Shown here: piece after piece, positions 50,515 through 62,269 of the stretch | How the letters are laid out: the number at the start of each line of letters is the position of its first letter | Numbering within the stretch: position 1 is the stretch's first letter | Origin: Pegea sp. RAD2-039 | Lineage: Eukaryota; Chordata; Thaliacea; Salpida; Salpidae | Length of the DNA stretch: 64,000 nucleotides | Assembly (NCBI GenBank): GCA_034620365.1 | Contig: JAQGEQ010000186.1 | Coordinates: forward strand, 1,364,001-1,428,000 | Reading direction: 5' to 3' | Position numbers and translations under genes: made by a program | Notes under the pieces: model-generated | Told to the model about the DNA's origin: nothing | Database searches by the model: none | Seen by the model: the letters and a program-made list of their open reading frames with translations, nothing else

Positions 50515-53500
50515 TCAACATTCAATTTTTAAATTATTTGCTTCATCTTTAGAAGATGGTCCAATCACTGAGCTGCTCTTTACATCACAATTCTTCAAAT
50601 ATCTGAAAAACAAGTTTTATTCACTGATACCACTAGGGGGGGGGGTTATTACTTGTGAGCAGCTTCAACAATTTGTTGTTTTGTTGCATCAATAATCCTT
50701 TCTCGATGAATCTGCTTCGACTGATTGTCGAGACCGCTGCTAAATTCACTTAAACCTCTTCCAGAAGGTGAAACAGGTGAATCAATCTGTAAAATTCTTT
50801 AATTTATCTGATCGAAAACCAAATCTTCTATTTACAGTTTGAAAAATTGCTAATTTGGCTTCATTCATTTCTGCTTCAGTAAATTCCCCATTCGCTGCCC
50901 AATCGATTCCACGATTGAAAGACTCTAGTGTCCGATCCACGTTTGGATCACGATAAGAGTAAAACATCCAAACTCCATCTAATCCTTGTTTAGCTCCCGA
51001 TCCGTAAGCTCCACCTTTTTCTCTGCAGATCTCAAAGTTAGAAACAATTGATGGATTTGATGAAGATCACCGGATTTCTCGATGTAGGAACTTTGTGCTC
51101 ATCAAACGAGCTAAGGTCCGAAGATGAGGATTGTGTGGATGAGAGTAAGGTACAGTTTTTAGAGAAGTCCCGATAAAGTTGACAGCTAGAGGTAGTTCGA
51201 TATGATTTCTGTGGATGAGAATTTGTTGATCTAATTTATCGCTTCAAATCAAATTGACTTTTTTGTAAGAGGTAACTCAGTTGCAGAAGATTTCCAGTCA
51301 ATCCCTAGATGTTGGTTGGATGATAAACCAGCTGAAATTAATAAGTGTTTCCAGAAGTGAAATTAATTTGTAAAAATAAGATTGGAAACCTTGATTGATA
51401 AAATCTTTTAGTTGTGAAAGAGTTGCTTGATGATTGGTTGGTGATAAGTTAAGAGCAAATCTGCTTCTTGAACAATTTTCATTGAAAACTTCTTCACCGA
51501 TTTGTTGTAAAATATTTGATGTCTTTGAAATATCACCAACTTCAACTAGACTCTTCATAAAATCAATTTGTGAGATACCTGTGAAAGATCATTTGAGATA
51601 AATGATGGATTATATAAAGAAGAGCTTACCGCTAAATATTTCATTATAATAAGCAGATGGAAGCAATCCTCTAGCAGAGTTCTTCATAGCGTACATATGT
51701 CCTGAATGAGAAAGACCATTCGCTAACCTCTGTGCTCGTTGACCAATCAGAACTTGTAAACGTTCCAAATTATCAAATTGAAATCTGAAAGAAAACTAGT
51801 AAGCAAATCTGAATTAGATCAGTTGGAACTAACCCCATGAGTAAGTCTTTCCACATTTCAAACATATTCTCAGTGTTTCGTTCCAAACTATGAGATGCAA
51901 GATGAATATAAGTCTCAAAATCATCTTTATTCAGATGATGATTATGAGAGCTACAAGATGCATTTAAACCTCCGGTAAAGAGCTCTTGACGTTGTAGGAA
52001 TTCCTCGTAACTTTCATTTTTTGTTCCCATCCTGATGATATTTGTTTTCACAACAATTTGACGTTTTTAGCGAAAGATCGTACTCAGTAAGACATGCACA
52101 GAAGAGAGGAACGTAAGGAAGAAGATCTTCTTTAATTTGATTGATTGGAATGATTGCGTTGAAGTATGAGACTCCATTAGTTGGTTGTTTGTTGATATAA
52201 ATGTCTGAAAGATCTGTCAAATATCAGATGAGGTTTTTGTCTCTTTGAAATCAGCTGAAAACCTTCTTTTATAGATTCATAATTTTCTTGTTTTCGGGGA
52301 ATATCGTCCAATGTAATTGAAGGAAGACAAGATAAATCTTCAACTTCATTTTGGAGTTTTTCTAGTTCGATTCCCTTTAGTAGAAAATGGTCTTTTTACA
52401 GTTTGGCTCTCAAATTGTCACAACTCTTACCTGCTCAAATATCTCTTTTTTCTGCTTCTCGTCGAGGCACTGGAGCTTATTCTGCAGCATCTCTGCTTCT
52501 GTCTTCTCAATCTTCTCTTTGTAATCTTCATCTACTTTCATGAGAAGTCCCAATCGATGTTCATTGCCCTAGAAACCATTTCAATTTCAACAAATTATCA
52601 TCATGTAATCGAAGATACCAGAAAATATTTCTCAATTTGTTCTTGAAGATATCGAGGATTTGTGCGAAGATTTTCACGAAGACAATCCACAATATTCTTC
52701 ACTTGTAAACTTGTAAACGGGTCAGCACCATGTGACCAGCTAGGCAGGATTCCAAATGTGAGTCCCAAACCAAACTGAGAACGCTGATGGCTGATATCTA
52801 ACTCGATTTGATGAAGCAAGGCATCAACTCTTTCTTTAGCGAATCCATCTCTAAAGATCAAAACAAAGATGATAGTGAGGTAGGTGTTGGAGGGGATTAC
52901 TTTGAAGTCGACTGAATAGTTTTATAAATCGTCTCTTCGATCCACTTTGAATCTTTTTCGGCAATTCCTTGCAACCCACAGCTGAAGACTCCCTCTTTTA
53001 ACTGTCCAAAATAACCTGAGAAATAGATGTGAGTAAGATGAGGGATGGATTAGAGATCATGATACCTGTCATTGGGGAGTAAGTACTTCCGACCCCAGAT
53101 TCAACTAGTGACTTGTACAAAGGTGCCGAAGGACCATCAGTGAGTAAGGTACAAACGAAACTAGCCACAAATGTTTCGTAAACATCTGAAATTCTGAAAC
53201 AAACAAAACTTTATGAGTCTGTTTTGTTGAAACGACATCAATTTAGGTGCTTCCTGCGTAATGCACCAAGCAGGCGATGCTTAAATAACCAAGTATCTGG
53301 TGCCAGCTCCTTACGAGCTAGCCATCAGGGAGATGAAGACAAGAGATGATGCAGACAGACGCCCAGAAGAGCCACTAGTCACTAAGACTATTTTATCAGT
53401 TGTTATTAAAGTCAATTAGCTGCTGATTGAGATTCGAATGTGGGAGTTCGAATCCCATCTCGTCGTTGAAGATACGTCATCTCGCGCTATACAGCGGCAC

Positions 53501-55246
53501 GAGCTAACAAGCGTGGATGTATCTCTTCCAACAGTGGATGATGCTGCCTAGTGGTTACTTTGAGAGTAGCAAATGGGGTAAGACCAGGACATCCATCAAT
53601 CCGTTGATCTTGATGCTACTAGGTTGTGTGATGGAAGATCAAATCTAAGGAGTTCAGCTACTCGTGTATGAATCGGTCTACACTCAAACAATTAAGTCGT
53701 AAAACGTACTCTGGTAGCAAATAAGAAACAGAGTAGGCAGCTTGCTTGTCTGGGTTCGCTGTCATCTGATCAGGAGGACAGGTAATCACATGATGCCGCT
53801 AAAAACAAAAAAAACACAAATTGAAAAGTGAACAAATGAAAGAAGATGTTGGAAACCGATTCGAGCCAACGTTGTTGTGGTGGTAGCTGTGTGTTCGAGT
53901 CGATCTGATCAAATCTTTGCATCACGTGTTTATTGATAAATTCAAGATGTTGTTCCATTGGAATGTCACCATATGTCATAAAACTATTCATTTAAAAGTT
54001 AAATGGATGTTAGATGAGTCATATCAACTCACATTGCTTTACTGGGATGAAAATGATCTTTATGGAAGTCTTTCAACTCTTTCCATGTTAGCTGAGGGAT
54101 TGCAAGAGGTTCTCCTCCACTACAATAACCATAAGTGTGATCAGGAAGAAGATGCTTTTGCATCGCAGTTAAATTGATGAAGGAGTTGTTTGCCTAAAAA
54201 GATTCAAGTTGAAAGGAGTTGTTGAGATTTGATGGAAGTTCTACCATATATCCTTTCATCTCATTAAATACAACACCTTTAAAAATGATTGGTGAGTTTG
54301 AATCATTAACTGTTTCATGTTCAAGTCTCCATCCTTCCTTAAGTTGAAGCGTTTTAGTAAAATATCTAATTTAAAAGATAGGTTTTGATACCTGTAAAAA
54401 ATCCACATTTCTAATTCTGGGAAAAAATACAGCATTTAAATAAACTGACATCAAATTCTGGAAATCTTTGTTGTTTTGAGTGGCAAACGGGTACATTGTA
54501 TAATCTGACCCTAAAGTTAAAAATGAATTTAAAAAATATCACTAAAAATAATTTAATTTGAATACCTGTCATGGCATTCATAAAATTAGACATTGATCTA
54601 TCTAACATCTTGAAAAAAGGATCTCTTACAGGAAAACTCTCAGAACCACATAAAACTACATGTTCTAATATATGAGCTATTCCAGTGTCATTCATAGGTA
54701 TAGTTCTTATCAGAACACTGCATGATGTGTAACAATAAAACTCATGATATACACAAAAGTTATTATTCAAAGATTCAGTTAAATAATTATTATCATAAAA
54801 CTCAAAGTTAACAAATATATATGAGGAGCTTTTGCTTACTTGAAAACATTATTTTTGTCTTCTCTTTCTAAATGCAAATGTCTAGAGCCTGTATGTTTAT
54901 GTTCTAGTTGAATTGCATTCATAGAAAACTCAGGAACCTCTGCAACCTATAAAAGAAAAATGTTTGGATTAAAAATTGGAAATCTATCAACTATAATAAA
55001 CAAACTTTTTTAATCTCATAACCATGAATTAACTCTCCAACAGAATATGAAGATTTTGAAATACTTCTGATCAATTTCTTATATGGGTTGGAAATTCTAC
55101 ATCATTCAAAATTTTAAAGTAAAATAGTTTAAACAATACTATTAAAAACTATATAAACATTTTTGTTTAACTATCTTGAATTATTTCTGTTAAATCCTTT
55201 TAATTTATATCTTAACAACAAAAACTTACCTTAATAATTTTATCAT
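50515..55246 (-). CDS. PITRM1: Mitochondrial presequence protease PITRM1 (PreP, M16C metalloprotease)
   Basis: Complete gene of about 22 exons. N-terminal exons: 55246-55230, 55096-55006, 54946-54840, 54717-54566, 54510-54392, 54337-54245, 54193-54033, 53983-53857, 53798-53710, 53193-53066; last exon about 50604-50515. It starts with a 17-nt coding exon; the N-terminus [17 protein letters not shown] is basic and amphipathic, fitting a mitochondrial presequence. The inverted zinc site HILEH (within [20 protein letters not shown]) and the distal glutamate ([10 protein letters not shown]) are intact. [30 protein letters not shown] and C-terminal GGAYGSGAK with [16 protein letters not shown] match PITRM1. 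The enzyme degrades cleaved presequences and other short peptides in the mitochondrial matrix. All catalytic residues seen are present, so it is inferred active. The intron 53194-53709 carries a SINE-like insertion. Confidence 0.95.
50637..50645. repeat. Poly-G run in a PITRM1 intron
   Basis: A homopolymer of nine G (C on the transcribed strand) 12 bases inside the last PITRM1 intron, just after the donor GTAATA. It is notable against the AT-rich background and prone to length variation or sequencing error. Confidence 0.85.
53230..53705 (+). mobile_element. SINE-like element inside a PITRM1 intron
   Basis: The host intron is 516 bp against about 50 bp for most neighbours, and the insert is much richer in G and C. 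At about 53449-53465 it contains a perfect tRNA T-arm: stem TGGGA/TCCCA around loop GTTCGAA, which is also a pol III B box. An A-box-like TAGCTGCTGATTG lies about 35 bp upstream. The acceptor stem does not pair, so it is not a tRNA gene but fits a tRNA-derived SINE. The upstream part shares GACAAGAGATGATGCAGAC with 46292-46310. Confidence 0.5.
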
Positions 55247-57648
55247 ATTGAAGTGGTTGAATACAACTCTAAAAAAGTTCTAGATAACAAAAATCAAATA
55301 TTTATGAAAACTATTTTTTAGCACTTTCTTAAAACAAATAAATTGTTATAAAAGAAAATGAAAGATTTAAATCAAATATAAAATCAAAACTTTATTAACC
55401 AACAATCTTGGAAAAATAGAAATAATTTCTAAATGTTTGCTATAACTTTATTTAAACTTGAATCTTCTGAAATATCTTTCTAAATTACAGATGAGTTTCT
55501 ACCAATTGTAGAAATAAAATGCTAATTAAATTATTACAAATTAAGCTCTTAAGTTCAAACCATTGTATTTTTTAAAGAATCTAAATCATTTTTAAGTTAT
55601 TTAATGGCGGTACACTCATTCAACATTACTTAACTTTGAAAAGAATTCAAACTTAATAAAATTGAATTAGAATTGATGTTTTTACATAAGATAAATTAAG
55701 GGGGAAAAACATGCAGTATAGTTGATAAAAATTACATGGTCACTTTGAAATAGAAAACGTCCCCTTTACTGAAACTTATAAATTATTAATTATAAAATGT
55801 TTTTTTAACCTAAATTAATCATCGCTTGAAATTATTCTAATTTAGTTTAAGTTCCGAACGTACAACTCAGAAAGCAATTTTCATCATTCAGAAAATTTAT
55901 ACCCGATATCTTTTTATACTAAAGCTTAATTTTGTTTGCTTTGTACAGCTTTGAATTTGTAGTTGATTAAACTTACATAATTACTTCCTTCAAATTAAAT
56001 AAATTGTATTAAATCAACTTCTAAAATCTGCTATAGTTAGTTTTAATTTAGTTCAGAAAATTCTCAAGAACAATTGTTTCCTTAATTTTGAAATTTTATT
56101 TCTCTTTTACTTAAAAAGTTTTTGAAAAAGATAAGAAATACATAAACTAGAAAATGCATTCCTTCATATTATTTTATAAAATCTCTTTAAATTTGTCTAC
56201 AATCAAGAACTTTTGTATAAAGTAATTTAAAGTATGTAAGGTTATTAACAACGGTTATTAATGTAAATTTTGAAAATCGTAAATAAAATAAATAAAATGT
56301 TTTTTACTATTTATAAAGTATAATCGTTTTCCTTTTTACTTTAAGTAACAACTTTTATACGTTTAAGCAACTAAATTAAGAATTTCTATTTAACACTTTT
56401 TGCAACATTAGCAGACTTTTTTATATAATTAAAAAAAAAGCATAATCCAATAAATCCAGAAATTATTTGACTTCTGATTTATGTTATTAAAAGTCAAATT
56501 GTTTTTATAATTTATAATCTATTTATAAATATAACAGAGAACTTAAAACCTAAAGCACTTTCAAAGAACCTCAAAAGTACAATAAATTTACTGATAAACA
56601 CATAAAATACCAAAAGTATCCCAAATAAAGTAAGGACCTAAAGTACTTCAAAGATATCATAGTAGGTATCAAGAAAACTTTTAAAGTTGCTTTAGTGATT
56701 CGGTGAATTTATTTTAATCCAATGTTCTTTAAAATTACTGCTGCCAGTGCATTTGGCAAGTTTAAAGTCTTGGTAAGGTGTTCTTGGTATAAACAGCTAG
56801 GTAAGGTAGGTCACGCTCACTCACCAGCTACCAAACATTTCATTAATAGTTTGAAATTAAGAATGATCAGAAATATATTTAAAAAGAATTGTTGAAATTT
56901 CTACAATATTATCTTTCACAAACTTTTTTATCATATGTATACATTTGAATACCGAACATTCAATATTGAATAGATCATCTTTGCTCATTATTAATCGTGT
57001 GGTATAACAGTAAAGAATTTTGCCGCCGACGTAAATGTGTTAAATCTCTTTCTTGTAAAAAGCGTTATCATTCGGTAATAGGCTTGTCGGTAGTTAGTAT
57101 ATTTATCTTTGTGTTATTCGCCTTATTAGTTTGAGTAAAGCTCGATATAAAGAGTCATTATCCTCACAAATTGTTCATTAAATTTGTTGTTACAAATATA
57201 CTGATGATTTTTAAAAGGTAGTTTTTAAATTTTTATCTGATTTAATCATATGTTTATAACTACCTAAGAAGCACTTAAGAAACATAAAAAAATAAATTTT
57301 GAAATAAATGAAAAATTCTTTCATTTTTTAATGTGCCAACGTTAAAGTATTTTAAGCAATCTACATTTATTTCTAAGCTTAACAAGTTTCGAAACTTTTC
57401 TTCCTCAATATTTTGAAGTTTATAAATTTAAAAGTAAATCAAATGCCAAATCGAATTAATTGCTTTTTACTTTTAAAACTGCTTTTTGCCAGATAGAATC
57501 ATTTTTATACCTTATCAGTTTTACTGAAAAAACGTCTTCTGATTATAAGAACTAATCAATTTTTTTATGCAAATTAGCAATAAGTATTCAAATAAAAATC
57601 ATTTTTTTCAATATTTTAATTCTAAAAAGTTAAAATCTAATTAAACTT
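55247..57648. other. AT-rich spacer
   Basis: PITRM1 5' flank and sulfotransferase 3' flank. No sustained frame. A small GC-richer patch at about 56740-56830 has no recognised identity. Confidence 0.45.
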
Positions 57649-59873
57649 TTATTTTAATGATATTCCAAGAAATTTTAGTCTTTCTTTAAACAATCTTTTT
57701 GCAAAGTTATAAATTTTTGTTTCATATTTCATTACTCCATTTAGATAAAAGTTTCGACTTGCTTCGTTCATTGGTTTCTTATGCTGAGTTTCAGTTAATT
57801 TTTGCTTGTATTGAATATCTGCAGAAAAATTGTTGTAAAAAGAAACTCATCAAATTAAAACAGTTTTATTGTTTTACTCTCAGATTTCCAAACTTCAACC
57901 GCTCCTCTAAAATATTGAGGAAGTAAGATTTCAAGAGCTTGTAGAGTTTCTTCAAAATGCTCTAATATTCCAACAAAGAAATAGTCTTCCAAAAGACGTT
58001 TCCTTGTTAGTTCATAGACATGATTTTTTCGAACACTACAGAAAAAACATTTGTTAAGCATAAATTGATCGAATGAAGAGCTAAAAAAGTTACAAGTGGA
58101 GTGAATTAGATATACATTTAATTAAAATGAAAATAAGTTTTTAGAAAACACTTACTCCTTACATTCAGAACTTGGTCCACATAAATATGAAAAGTAAGTA
58201 GTTGATGATGTACAAAGAGAATTTCTGTTTAATACACATTCATCTAGAGACTGAAAAAGCATAAATTTTACAAATTGATCAGGAGTAAGATTTGATTTCA
58301 CAGATAAAAGTTTATTATGTACCTTAGGACGCTTAGCATAAGATGTGTCTATTAAAGAAGTTTTTCTTGTTTGGTTTTATTAGCTTTTAGACTTAATATA
58401 TAAAGTTTTTATCAACAAGTGAACAAGAAAATCTGTAGAAAATCTCCTAATTGATCTTATCGATATAATCTTCAGTTTACTTGATACTATCAAGCAGACG
58501 CAGGAGTAGAAATGTAATTTCTTACAAATATTTTCATGTAAAGTACTTCAGCCTAATTATAATGATGTGAAAGTGATTTATGAAAATCGATTATTTATTT
58601 TTAAACAATTTTTATTCTATTTATAATAATTACTTTTGACTAATTTAAAATTACTTTTAGGGGATTTTAGATGATTTCAATAATGTTTATGAAAAGTTAT
58701 AAATCTTAAGAAGAAATCACCATTGCATGCTCTTTTTTAGACATACTACAACCCTCTCCTCTGCAGCCGGGATCTCTTTTCCATCCATAGCGATTAAAAT
58801 AAAAACGAGAAGTTATCCAATTTAAAGGTTCTCGAATGATATTGATATATGTCGGTCGAATATCTTCCCTGAAAAGTACTTTTTTAGAAAAAGTTGTAAA
58901 AAGTCTTTGAACAAACTTTGAGAAATCGACGAAGAACTGATGTTTAAGTAGGAAGTAAGGAGGCTTGAAGTTGTGTTTCACAAACTCTATAGTTGGAGCA
59001 TTCTCTTGAATACTGCTTGCTAAACTTCCAGAAGTGATTTTTTCAAATTTGAAACTGTAGAAGAAACTGTTTGATTGAAATACTCAATTTTTACTTCTAA
59101 CTTGTTTTTCTTTGACAAAATGAGAAGTAAGTAGTTGAAGGTTGTACTTCCACTTTTTGGGAGTTTGTTATGAAAAATGAAATTGACGTTTGTTGGTGTC
59201 TGTTTGAAAGTATTCAATTAGATTTGAGTTAGATTCAGTTCTTTAAATCTAAGCAAGCCAACTATAAGATGAAATCTAATGATTAAACACTAGTTTTAGA
59301 TGAGCTACTCATAGTATATGCAACTTTAAAAGTTAGATCAAATAAGACCCAAAAGACCGAATAACTTAGCAGTAAATTGTAAATATATTTCACTTCTTCT
59401 ACAATCTAAAAAGTTTAACTTTTATCTATTGATATTTTTGTTTAACTTCAAGTTGTTCTCAAAAATTATCTTATATATTTGACTATAGTTATTTGAACTC
59501 ACAATATTTCCATTCGCAAGTTGTTGCCGATATCTTGAAATTAATTGTTCATCACTTTTTGCAAGCTGTTCATCAATCAAATCTTCTCCAATAAGTTGTT
59601 CCTGATCGACTGACGACTTTTCAATTTGCTCTAAAAGTTAAAACCAGATGATTACATGCCTTAAGAACATAATTTTCTCAGTAAGTTGTCTGGCGATAAA
59701 AAGATGAAACATTTCTTAATTTCAAACTAACCTTTCGAAACAATAGAAAAATGTTTGTGAAAATATACAAACGCAAAACATAAGGAAATCAGCGATATAA
59801 TTCCTTTTAAATTCCTGTTCAGTATCTTACCGAAAATAAAACTGAAATATTTAGTCAACTTTCCTGTTTCCAT
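57649..59873 (-). CDS. Uronyl/heparan-sulfate 2-O-sulfotransferase-like Golgi enzyme
   Basis: Complete gene, 8 exons, 358 aa: 59873-59732, 59630-59503, 59199-59102, 59054-58917, 58868-58721, 58250-58156, 58035-57878, 57818-57649. Residues about 17-38 (NLKGIISLISLCFAFVYF) form a type II signal anchor, then a stem region. LPKSGSTT is the 5'-phosphosulfate loop for PAPS, and RPTYINIIREPLNWITSRFY supplies the 3'-phosphate-binding segment. SLDECV, then YLCGPSSEC, then YFFVGILEHFEETLQALE and LLPQYFRGA match UST more closely than HS2ST. The family transfers sulfate to the 2-OH of uronic acids in chondroitin/dermatan or heparan sulfate in the Golgi lumen. Which glycan is used cannot be told from sequence. 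All GT-AG introns are in phase; several are only 44-48 nt. Confidence 0.9.
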
Positions 59874-62269
59874 TTTACTACCAGCAGTAAAAATGAAAAT
59901 TCTCACAAAAAAATATGTTTAAAAAAGTTTGAATAGAATTTGTAGCCTCAAGGTGATTTCAACTTCAAATAAACCAAATGTTACTTGTGAAGCTTCAAGT
60001 TTAGTTCCTTACATTTTCAAATTCTTCAGTAAACTTGTAGAAGTAAAACTTTTTCAATTAAACATCCTCATTAACAAAATTATTTATCTATTTATTTAAC
60101 ACATGGCTGCAACTAACATGTCTCAAAAGCAAACACAGCTTAAATGACTACAGAAAAATAAAAGTAAAAAAAAGTTTGAAATTCTATAATTAAAATAATT
60201 GCGCAGTAAAGCCAGATTACAATAAGCATAAGCAGATAATAAGCGGATTATATAAAGCAAAGTATAAAAATAGTTTAGAATTACAAAAAACACAAATAAA
60301 TAGAATGAAGAAATTGGAAGCAAAATTACTCAAGTCTTTTTTTTAACTTAATTGCAAAAGAGGCTATAGAATTTGATGTAGTGATGGAATAGGGAAGAAG
60401 ATTTTTAAATGTGGTTACCATATTGAAAAATTACAGCATTTGCAGTTACAATTATGTAACATTATAAACGGATATTTTATAGAACGAAATGAAAATTGTT
60501 CAGCTAATTTAATCTTATAAAATATTTTTCTGTGTATAATCATAAATTTCAAGTTAAGCTCTAACTTTTCAACTTATTCATCTCAGTCGAAAACATTTTT
60601 TCAAATTTTTATGAAAGATAATTTGTAATTTTTGATTAATAAAATCAAGTCAAGTTTTAATTTAAAGATTAACATTAGCTTAGAAGAATCAAATATATAT
60701 TTTTTAATTCTTTTTTTATCTAAATTTTAGCTAAATATAAAAGAATTAAGAAGTTTTTGTTTTTAAAATTTTTTCGATAGTTTATTAGAAGATGAAGAAT
60801 GATGTAAGTGTGGGAACGTTACAGAAAAAAAAACGTTTTAATTTGTTAACTTTTTAAATTTCACAAGCAATTTTTTATTGCAGCATAAACATTAAAATAA
60901 GTTAAACATTTCTGATTTAAAGTATTTGTACTAAAACAAAGTTTTAACTGTTTACTACAAGATGTTTGTGTACAATTACTAGTATTTTAGTATTTTATTT
61001 GCAAAAAGCTCATCTTTTTTCACTATCTCACAGCCTCTTGCTCCTATTTGAGCGATAAGTGGAGCAATTTCATATAAGCCAATTTTCTACTTACTAATTT
61101 AGACATAATTTATTTTTAATTGATCAAAACAATAAATTGCTTCATTTATTTAGAAACTTTTTGCTTAATCTTAAAAAGTAGGATGAATAAAGTTGATTAG
61201 TATTTACCAGTTGCTAATTGTAAATATAATAATAGTAGTTACCTTGAAAATATAAACTGTTGAAATTGATTAAGCAAAAAATACTTCTTTATTGCAATTG
61301 GACTTGATGCAGTTGTAAATCGAATTTAAGTCATTTGATTAACTGTTTTGGCTTCATATGATGATGAGCTTAAATTTTATGTTTGAAATGCTTTGTTGTA
61401 TGTTTTATGAATTTACTTGTTTTGCTGAACAATTGTTTCTATTTTATAAATAAAATATACTATAGATAATATACATAAAAGTTAACAAATAATAAAATAA
61501 TTTTTTAACAAGTTTGTTTTTCATAAATGTATAGAGTAGTATTAAATAATGTCTTAGCATCAAGTTTTAATTGGTTAATTACTTATAATTATATTTAAAC
61601 ATTAAAGTAGATTTAAAAGTAATTTTCTTCTGTTTAATATTAATAAGGTTTGTTCAGTAAACTCATGATTGCTTTAAAATCTTTATCTTGCTGACAGAAA
61701 TTAGTAGAAAAGACACAAGTAATTATAAATAAAATGTACTATAAAAAAATTAATATTTTAATCAATCTAGAATTAGTTATTCAATTTTCAAATAATTATT
61801 GAAAAAATAAAAGTAGTAGGTTTCGATACAGATTTAACATTATAAGAATAATCTTACATATCTTCAATTATTTTTCTAAAAAACTTTCTATCACTACCTT
61901 CAATTTTCAATTAATAGTTTTACGATGAAAAAATATTCTAACTTTTACTAAATTATTTAAAAAATATTTTGTTATTGTCGACTGACGCTTGATTTTCAAG
62001 AAATCTTATTTTCTGCCGAATCTCGCTCTGTCAGTGTAAAGATCAGGCTAGAAACTTGTTATGAATAATTAAATGAAAAATAATTTAAGTTTAAGAGAAG
62101 GCAGATCTGAATTAACTTGAAAAAAGTTGTTGATAGCAGCTGAGGGAAGAAAAATTTCAAATAAATCTTTACACAGTCTGTTGAAAACAGTTTAATAATT
62201 ACAACATCACCATTTCCGTCTAACAACTTTTCAATCTCAAACCAAAAGATTTATGTGAAAAAAGAAAAT
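59874..62269. other. AT-rich spacer
   Basis: No gene recognised apart from the LINE fragment at 60345-60440. It holds the 5' flank of the sulfotransferase and the 3' flank of SRP68. Confidence 0.5.
60345..60440 (-). mobile_element. LINE ORF2 C-terminal fragment (family A)
   Basis: Minus-strand reading gives FKNLLPYSITTSNSIASFAI, a diverged copy of NFLPYSVTKSKSIASFK in the larger element at 41150-43620. Only about 100 bp is recognisable. Confidence 0.6.

Noticed and set aside
53449..53465. A functional tRNA gene
   Set aside because: The T-arm is perfect, but the acceptor stem does not pair and the D-arm and anticodon region are poor. It fits a tRNA-derived repeat.
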